Both the position numbers and the translations under genes were made by a program. From NCBI RefSeq assembly GCF_900110645.1, contig NZ_FOFB01000023.1, forward strand, positions 1-64,000: a DNA stretch of 64,000 bases, read 5' to 3'. This document shows, in pieces, positions 59,828-64,000 of the stretch. Numbering within the stretch: the first letter of the stretch is position 1; every line of letters starts with the position of its first letter. The stretch comes from Neolewinella agarilytica (GTDB lineage Bacteria > Bacteroidota > Bacteroidia > Chitinophagales > Saprospiraceae). A model generated the notes under the pieces. The model was not told the DNA's origin. It did no database searches and saw nothing but the letters and a program-made list of their open reading frames with translations.

Positions 59828-62191
59828 CTACCGTATTTCCACCTCTCCCGCCGCATTTACGAACAGCACGTTACCAATATCTTCGTAACCGCTGAAATAT
59901 CCGGCACCGATCCGCTTCAACGCCTCGTCCCGGAAACCGAGAATGACGAGGTCGGCTTCGCCGGACTTTCGCCCGATGACCTCCCGGGAGTCCGTGTCGT
60001 CCTGCCGGCAGAGTACGTCGATGTTGTTGCGGCTGATGGGCAATTGCCCCGTTTTGATCAGGTCGTAAAGGGCCTGTTCTTCCTTGGCCAGCTTGGATTC
60101 TTCGAAGACGGCGAAGAGTTTGATCTCCGCACCTTCCCATTCCGGGTGGCCGGTCATCACGTAGGCCAGCAGGATCATCAGGTTGGCGCTTTCGTAGTGC
60201 GCCCGGGTGATCCAGACGTGGATGCTTTTCTTCAGCCCGAAGCCCCGCTCCGAAAGGCCGAGAATGCCAATGTTGAAGTCGACGGACTTGATGAGCTTGA
60301 AGTTATCAATGATATCCTTGAGCCCTTCGTCGTGGTTCTTGGAGTACTCCAGCAGGAGGAGGTTGTTCTCCGTCCCGGCAATGCCGGGAAACTGGATCAC
60401 CTGCGCAATGGCCGAGGTGTAAGACGGAGACACGATGGTGTCCACGTAAATCCGGCTGTCCGTCTTCTCCGCCATGCGGATAATGCGTTCCTTGATCTCC
60501 GCAGCTTCTTCGCTCGTTTCATGACTCAGGTAGCCATTGACGTTGTGGATGTAAGTGCCGAAGCCGTATTTCTGGCTCAGCCAGCGTAGGAGATCAAAAG
60601 CGCCGAGCCGGGTAAAGGTGGCGTCGCTGGCGGCAATGACGCTGGGGCGCCAACTCTTGTTTTGCTCCTTATCTGCTTTTTGGAGGAAGATCTGTAGCCG
60701 GCGGCTAAACTGAAAAATTACGCCCTGGAAGATGAGGGCCATACTCCGCTTGTCCGGGTTGGAGTAGGAAATGTAGACATAGAGAATGCCAATCAGGGCG
60801 ATGGCCATGGCGGCGTAAGAAGAGTTCATGAAGAACATGAGCCCGAAACAGGCCAGTGCACCGAACAGCGAGACGTACCACTTGGAACGGAAAGTAGGAC
60901 GGTAACTGGGGTCAGCCGCGAAGTGGTTCAGGAAGCTGATGAGACAGAGCGAACCGTAGGTTACCATGAAAAACATGGAGATGATCTCGGCTACACTGTC
61001 CAGCGCGCCGAGCATAATGAAGAAGGCGGCCAGTACAACCGTAATCAGACTGGCATTATAGGGCTCGTTGCTTTCTCCCTTTCCCCGCGAGATCCAGTAG
61101 TTGATGGCGGGGGCCGGGAAGATTTGGTCAGCAGCAATGGCCTGCAACGTCCGTGGAGCAACAAGAATGGAGCCGAGCGCGGAAGAAATGGTGGCTGCTG
61201 CGAGCCCGAGTGGGATGATCCACCAGCCCTGCCAGGCGATATCTGCCATCACCAGGCGGCTGGTATCCGCCAGTGCTTCCGGCGGGGCGGAGGCAGAGAG
61301 TTTCCAGGCCATGAAAAAATAGATGACCATGCCGCCGATGGTTGCTGCAAGAGTTCCCATTGGAATGCTCTTGCCGGGGTCGCGAAGGTCACCGGAGAGG
61401 CCCACCCCGGCGGTCATGCCGGTGAAGGCAGGGAAGATGATGGCGAAAACGGTGAAGAAGCTGAGGTTGGGAATGTCAGGAGCAGGCTCTGCGGGCTTTG
61501 CTGCCTCCATGGTGGCTGCTTCTCCGTCGAGGTATACGGTGTCTGGCGGAGCATTTTCTTCTACCAGATTTTCAATGGCCGTGGCGGTTGCCTCCACGTC
61601 AGCGCTGTAGCTGTTAAAGAAATCAACGGCGTTGTTTTCTGCATACTCGGTGGAGCCAATGAAAAAGGCCAGCAGGGCAATCGCCAGGGTGAAGACAACC
61701 GTGTACAGCACTTTTACGCCGAGGTCAGCCCCCTTACTGAGGATGAGCCAGGTGAGGAGCAGCAGTGCCGGAATTCCAATGGTTTGTGGGTGTTGCAGCA
61801 GGCTTTCTGCCCAGGGTAGGAGAGGGTAAGTATTGATGATCCAGTCCACCAGTGGTTTAAAGGCTTCCGTAAAAGCCATGATGTAAAAGGCCACAGAAAT
61901 GGCCTGAGACATGTACAGCGCGATGCCGATCGTGGAGCCGATCACCAGACCGAAACTCCGGGAAATGATGTAATATTCACCGCCTCCCTCTACTTTTTGG
62001 TTTGTCGCAATCTCTGCAATGGCCATGGCCGTTGGGATCGTAACGGCATGACCAATCAGGATAATCGCCATCGTGCCGGCCAGGCCCACCATACCAACGG
62101 CGAAGCCGAAACGGAGAAACATGATGGCGCCCAGAATCGTACTGATGGCGGTAAAGAATACCGGGGCGGTACCGAATTTTTGCTTACTCAT
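59828..62191 (-). CDS. SLC12-like cation-chloride-cotransporter family permease
   Basis: A 787-residue protein from the ATG at 62191. The N-terminal about 480 residues form a twelve-helix amino-acid-permease-superfamily transporter with FGTAPVFFTAISTILGAIMFLRFGFAVG and GLAGTMAIILIGHAVTIPTAMAIAEIATNQKVEGGGEYYIISRSFG, like SLC12/NKCC transporters (APC fold, Na+, K+, Cl- symport in animals). The C-terminal about 300 residues (RPSVIAASDATFTRLGAFDLLRWLSQKYGFGTYI ... ADLVILGFRDEALKRIG) match the cytosolic SLC12 C-domain. An acidic loop (VEATATAIENLVEENAPPDTVYLDGEAATMEAAKPAEPAP) is inserted between helices. Ion specificity unknown. Confidence 0.9.
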   Translation of the reverse strand: MSKQKFGTAPVFFTAISTILGAIMFLRFGFAVGMVGLAGTMAIILIGHAVTIPTAMAIAEIATNQKVEGGGEYYIISRSFGLVIGSTIGIALYMSQAISVAFYIMAFTEAFKPLVDWIINTYPLLPWAESLLQHPQTIGIPALLLLTWLILSKGADLGVKVLYTVVFTLAIALLAFFIGSTEYAENNAVDFFNSYSADVEATATAIENLVEENAPPDTVYLDGEAATMEAAKPAEPAPDIPNLSFFTVFAIIFPAFTGMTAGVGLSGDLRDPGKSIPMGTLAATIGGMVIYFFMAWKLSASAPPEALADTSRLVMADIAWQGWWIIPLGLAAATISSALGSILVAPRTLQAIAADQIFPAPAINYWISRGKGESNEPYNASLITVVLAAFFIMLGALDSVAEIISMFFMVTYGSLCLISFLNHFAADPSYRPTFRSKWYVSLFGALACFGLMFFMNSSYAAMAIALIGILYVYISYSNPDKRSMALIFQGVIFQFSRRLQIFLQKADKEQNKSWRPSVIAASDATFTRLGAFDLLRWLSQKYGFGTYIHNVNGYLSHETSEEAAEIKERIIRMAEKTDSRIYVDTIVSPSYTSAIAQVIQFPGIAGTENNLLLLEYSKNHDEGLKDIIDNFKLIKSVDFNIGILGLSERGFGLKKSIHVWITRAHYESANLMILLAYVMTGHPEWEGAEIKLFAVFEESKLAKEEQALYDLIKTGQLPISRNNIDVLCRQDDTDSREVIGRKSGEADLVILGFRDEALKRIGAGYFSGYEDIGNVLFVNAAGEVEIR

Positions 62192-62217
62192 AAGATCATC
62201 CGCAAATAAGCGGAGGG

Positions 62218-62225
62218 CAAAGGTA
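62218..62225 (-). promoter_or_regulatory. -7 box of the transporter gene
   Basis: TACCTTTG on the minus strand fits TAnnTTTG. The R1 repeat (copy 20) lies just upstream, about 26 bp away, over the -33 region, as for yicC. Confidence 0.55.
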
Positions 62226-62232
62226 AGGGACG

Positions 62233-62254
62233 GGGCGACGGCGCGCAGGTGCAA
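62233..62254 (+). repeat. R1 dispersed repeat, copy 20 (variant)
   Basis: Same variant centre as copy 2 at 6659. Upstream of the transporter gene. Confidence 0.75.
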
Positions 62255-62336
62255 AGGAAGGTTTTTTGAGGGCAGTGCAATGGAAACTTACCGTTTTACT
62301 ACCTTGCTGTCGTACTGTTATCACCTCCCTCTTATC

Positions 62337-63047
62337 ATGATTGCTAATAAAATTACCCCGCCCGCTTCTTCTCGCCTTGGTTGGATTCTCAGGGCCCTGC
62401 TGGAGATTGTCATTATCGTCTTCGGTATTCTACTGTCTTTATGGATCAGCAATGGTTTTCAGAATACGCAGGACCGGCAACGTGCAGAGCGTTACATGGT
62501 CCGACTGGATAACAACCTGAAAAAAGACGAAGTACAACTGACCTTTGAACTGGCCCGCCGGGAAGAACAGCTGGGGCAGGCTAAAAAAATGCTGGCGGCC
62601 GTAAGCACTCCGTGGTCTTCTGATAAAGTTAGCACAATGGTAGAAGGGTTTCAGTCTTTATTATGGACGACGAGGTTCAATTCTAATAATGCCACCTTCC
62701 GCAGCCTGGAAAGCTCGGGAGATTTGAGACTGATCGAACAGGACTCCCTCGTTAATCAAATCGTGAAACTGTACCACAACCAATATGAAGCTCTTCGTGA
62801 AAATAACGAAGATGTAACTAAGTACCGGGATAATTTCTTGTTGCCCTACACGATCAGGAACATAAGTTTTCGGCAATCTTTTAACCCTACGGGTAGCCCT
62901 GTAACCTTCACGGCAAAGCAGTTGGATGAACTATACAACCACCTTGTTTATGAGACGATCACCTTACAATCTACGGTGGAATCTTATCGCCTCACGATGG
63001 AAAAGGTGAAGGAGCTGCGGGAATCACTTCAGCATGCAATGCGCTAG
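62337..63047 (+). CDS. DUF6090-like membrane protein
   Basis: A 236-residue protein with an N-terminal membrane anchor (WILRALLEIVIIVFGILLSLWISNGFQ) and a long helical region outside it. The anchor sequence with the E-I-V-I-I-V-F-G-I-L-L-S motif, followed by RQRAERYMVRLDNNLKKDEVQL and FNSNNATFRSLESSGDLRLIEQDSLVNQIVKLYHNQY, matches Bacteroidota proteins annotated DUF6090, often found in multiple copies. Function unknown. It lies alone, bracketed by R1 copies 20 and 21. The start is the ATG at 62337. Confidence 0.8.
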   Translation: MIANKITPPASSRLGWILRALLEIVIIVFGILLSLWISNGFQNTQDRQRAERYMVRLDNNLKKDEVQLTFELARREEQLGQAKKMLAAVSTPWSSDKVSTMVEGFQSLLWTTRFNSNNATFRSLESSGDLRLIEQDSLVNQIVKLYHNQYEALRENNEDVTKYRDNFLLPYTIRNISFRQSFNPTGSPVTFTAKQLDELYNHLVYETITLQSTVESYRLTMEKVKELRESLQHAMR

Positions 63048-63104
63048 GCGGCAGGCAGGGCTACCGCTGGCGGAGGAGGAAACCTTTGCTTTTTTTACCC
63101 ATTA

Positions 63105-63124
63105 TTGCACCTGCGTTTGCGCCC
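63105..63124 (-). repeat. R1 dispersed repeat, copy 21
   Basis: TTGCACCTGCGTTTGCGCCC, upstream of the acyl-CoA dehydrogenase gene, minus orientation. Confidence 0.75.
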
Positions 63125-63197
63125 GGGTAAGTTGACGGCGAACTGACAGGCAAAACAAAGCAATTACCCGTATCTTCGCGATACCAAATTAAGTCTC

Positions 63198-64000
63198 ATG
63201 CCCTCCATTACCACCACCAATAATTTTACTTCTAAGGCTGACTTTCACCAGTCAAGCAGCCCGGATCGTTTTCAGCACCACGACTACTTCGGCGTGGATG
63301 ATTTGCTGGAAGATGATCACAAGATGGCCCGCGATGCTGTCCGTGACTGGGTGAAAGCTGAAGTTAGCCCCATTATTGACGACGCCGCCATGCGTGGCGT
63401 TTGCCCCACTCACCTGTTCAAAGGATTAGCCGAAATTGGTGCCTTTGGCCCCAGCCTGCCCGTTGAATACGGCGGCGGTGGAATGGACGAAATTGCCTAC
63501 GGCGTCATCATGCAGGAGCTCGAACGCTGTGATAGCGGCCTTCGCTCCATGGCCTCCGTTCAGGGTAGCCTCGTGATGTACCCCATCTACAAGTACGCTA
63601 ACGAAGAGACCAAAAAGAAATACCTGCCAAAGCTTGGCGCCGGAGAGTTCATCGGCTGTTTCGGGCTTACGGAGCCGGACTCCGGCTCTGACCCCAGTAG
63701 CATGTCTACCAACATCAAGGATGCTGGCGATCACTACATTCTCAATGGAGCTAAAATGTGGATCACCAACAGCCCGGTCGCAGACCTGGCCGTTGTTTGG
63801 GCTAAAGACGAAGACGGAAAGGTTCGCGGCATGGTCGTTGAATCCCACTGGGAAGGCTTTAGTGCCCCCGAAATAAAGGGCAAGTGGAGCCTGCGGGCCT
63901 CCGTTACCGGAGAGTTGGTCTTTGACAACGTCAAGGTGCCGAAAGAGAATGTCTTCCCGGACATCAAAAGCCTGCGCGGACCACTAAGCTGCCTCAGTAA
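63198..64000 (+). CDS. Acyl-CoA dehydrogenase, glutaryl-CoA type (partial)
   Basis: The gene runs off the right edge; 267 residues are visible. It opens MPSITTTNNFTSKADFHQSS and continues with an acyl-CoA dehydrogenase N-domain and middle domain: PVEYGGGGMDEIAYGVIMQELERCDSGLRSMASVQGSL, CFGLTEPDSGSDPSSM (the family signature 1) and KMWITNSPVADLAVVWAK. These blocks are closest to glutaryl-CoA dehydrogenase, which turns glutaryl-CoA into crotonyl-CoA with FAD and ETF in lysine and aromatic breakdown. The catalytic Glu and C-terminal domain lie outside the window. Start is the ATG at 63198. Confidence 0.9.
   Translation, partial: MPSITTTNNFTSKADFHQSSSPDRFQHHDYFGVDDLLEDDHKMARDAVRDWVKAEVSPIIDDAAMRGVCPTHLFKGLAEIGAFGPSLPVEYGGGGMDEIAYGVIMQELERCDSGLRSMASVQGSLVMYPIYKYANEETKKKYLPKLGAGEFIGCFGLTEPDSGSDPSSMSTNIKDAGDHYILNGAKMWITNSPVADLAVVWAKDEDGKVRGMVVESHWEGFSAPEIKGKWSLRASVTGELVFDNVKVPKENVFPDIKSLRGPLSCLS

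Noticed and set aside
60923-61819. 298-residue plus-strand ORF opposite the SLC12-like gene
   Set aside because: Antisense shadow; no family resemblance.

Overview
The window looks like the chromosome of a free-living, probably marine, member of the Bacteroidota, most like the Saprospiria/Lewinella group. This placement is an inference, with no database search. It rests on type IX secretion (T9SS) machinery and T9SS-sorted proteins, a TonB-dependent receptor with a carboxypeptidase-like N-domain, several Bacteroidota-typical families (DUF4837, DUF2911, DUF5103, DUF6090-like), the 31-residue AURKAIP1/COX24-type protein, TAnnTTTG-type -7 promoter boxes and moderately high GC. There is no rRNA, prophage, CRISPR array or transposase gene. 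Almost everything is housekeeping or surface biology, and the unusual content lies in the gaps between genes.

Layout. 0.2-6.5 kb: alkyladenine glycosylase, T9SS Plug protein, NADAR protein, PorZ-like protein and a short endonuclease V. 6.8-14.3 kb: RNase G, the 31-aa ribosome-type protein, a TPR protein and HU on the minus strand, then yicC-gmk on the plus strand, a PIF1-like helicase and a small beta-barrel. 14.6-24 kb, all minus: two paralogous barrels, a DUF4837 lipoprotein, MoxR ATPase, BCCT transporter and a large propeller protein with both a lipobox and a T9SS tail. 24-33 kb: a helical unknown, a fused polyprenol-kinase/DUF92 membrane protein, a DUF2064 protein, AI-2E permease, a lipoprotein, isocitrate dehydrogenase, sulfotransferase, DUF2911 and an esterase. 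33.5-38 kb: TonB receptor followed by a secreted esterase-fold protein that lacks its nucleophile serine. 38-48 kb, mostly minus: GAF protein, pgk, gap, two identical tRNA-Glu genes around a palindromic element, a coiled-coil protein and Lon. 48-64 kb: cytochrome c and sugar dehydrogenase, an ECF sigma/anti-sigma/adhesin-like operon, BatE-like protein, OstA-like protein, CvpA, SerA-like dehydrogenase, cytidine deaminase, an SLC12-like transporter and the start of a glutaryl-CoA-type dehydrogenase.

How the genes work together: glycolysis (gap, pgk) sits beside the TCA enzyme icd, serine synthesis (SerA-like) and acyl-CoA oxidation. Envelope functions (T9SS, OstA, barrels, TonB receptor) dominate. 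The sigma, anti-sigma and beta-helix-like genes form one overlapping operon.

Main hunt result: at least three families of short palindromic or inverted repeats crowd the intergenic space. The clearest has consensus GGGCGCGGACGCAGGTGCAA. I found 21 copies by eye, and their orientation alternates plus/minus almost perfectly along the window. They often form inverted pairs between genes, and some copies lie inside coding sequence, including two signal peptides. No mobilising enzyme is visible nearby.
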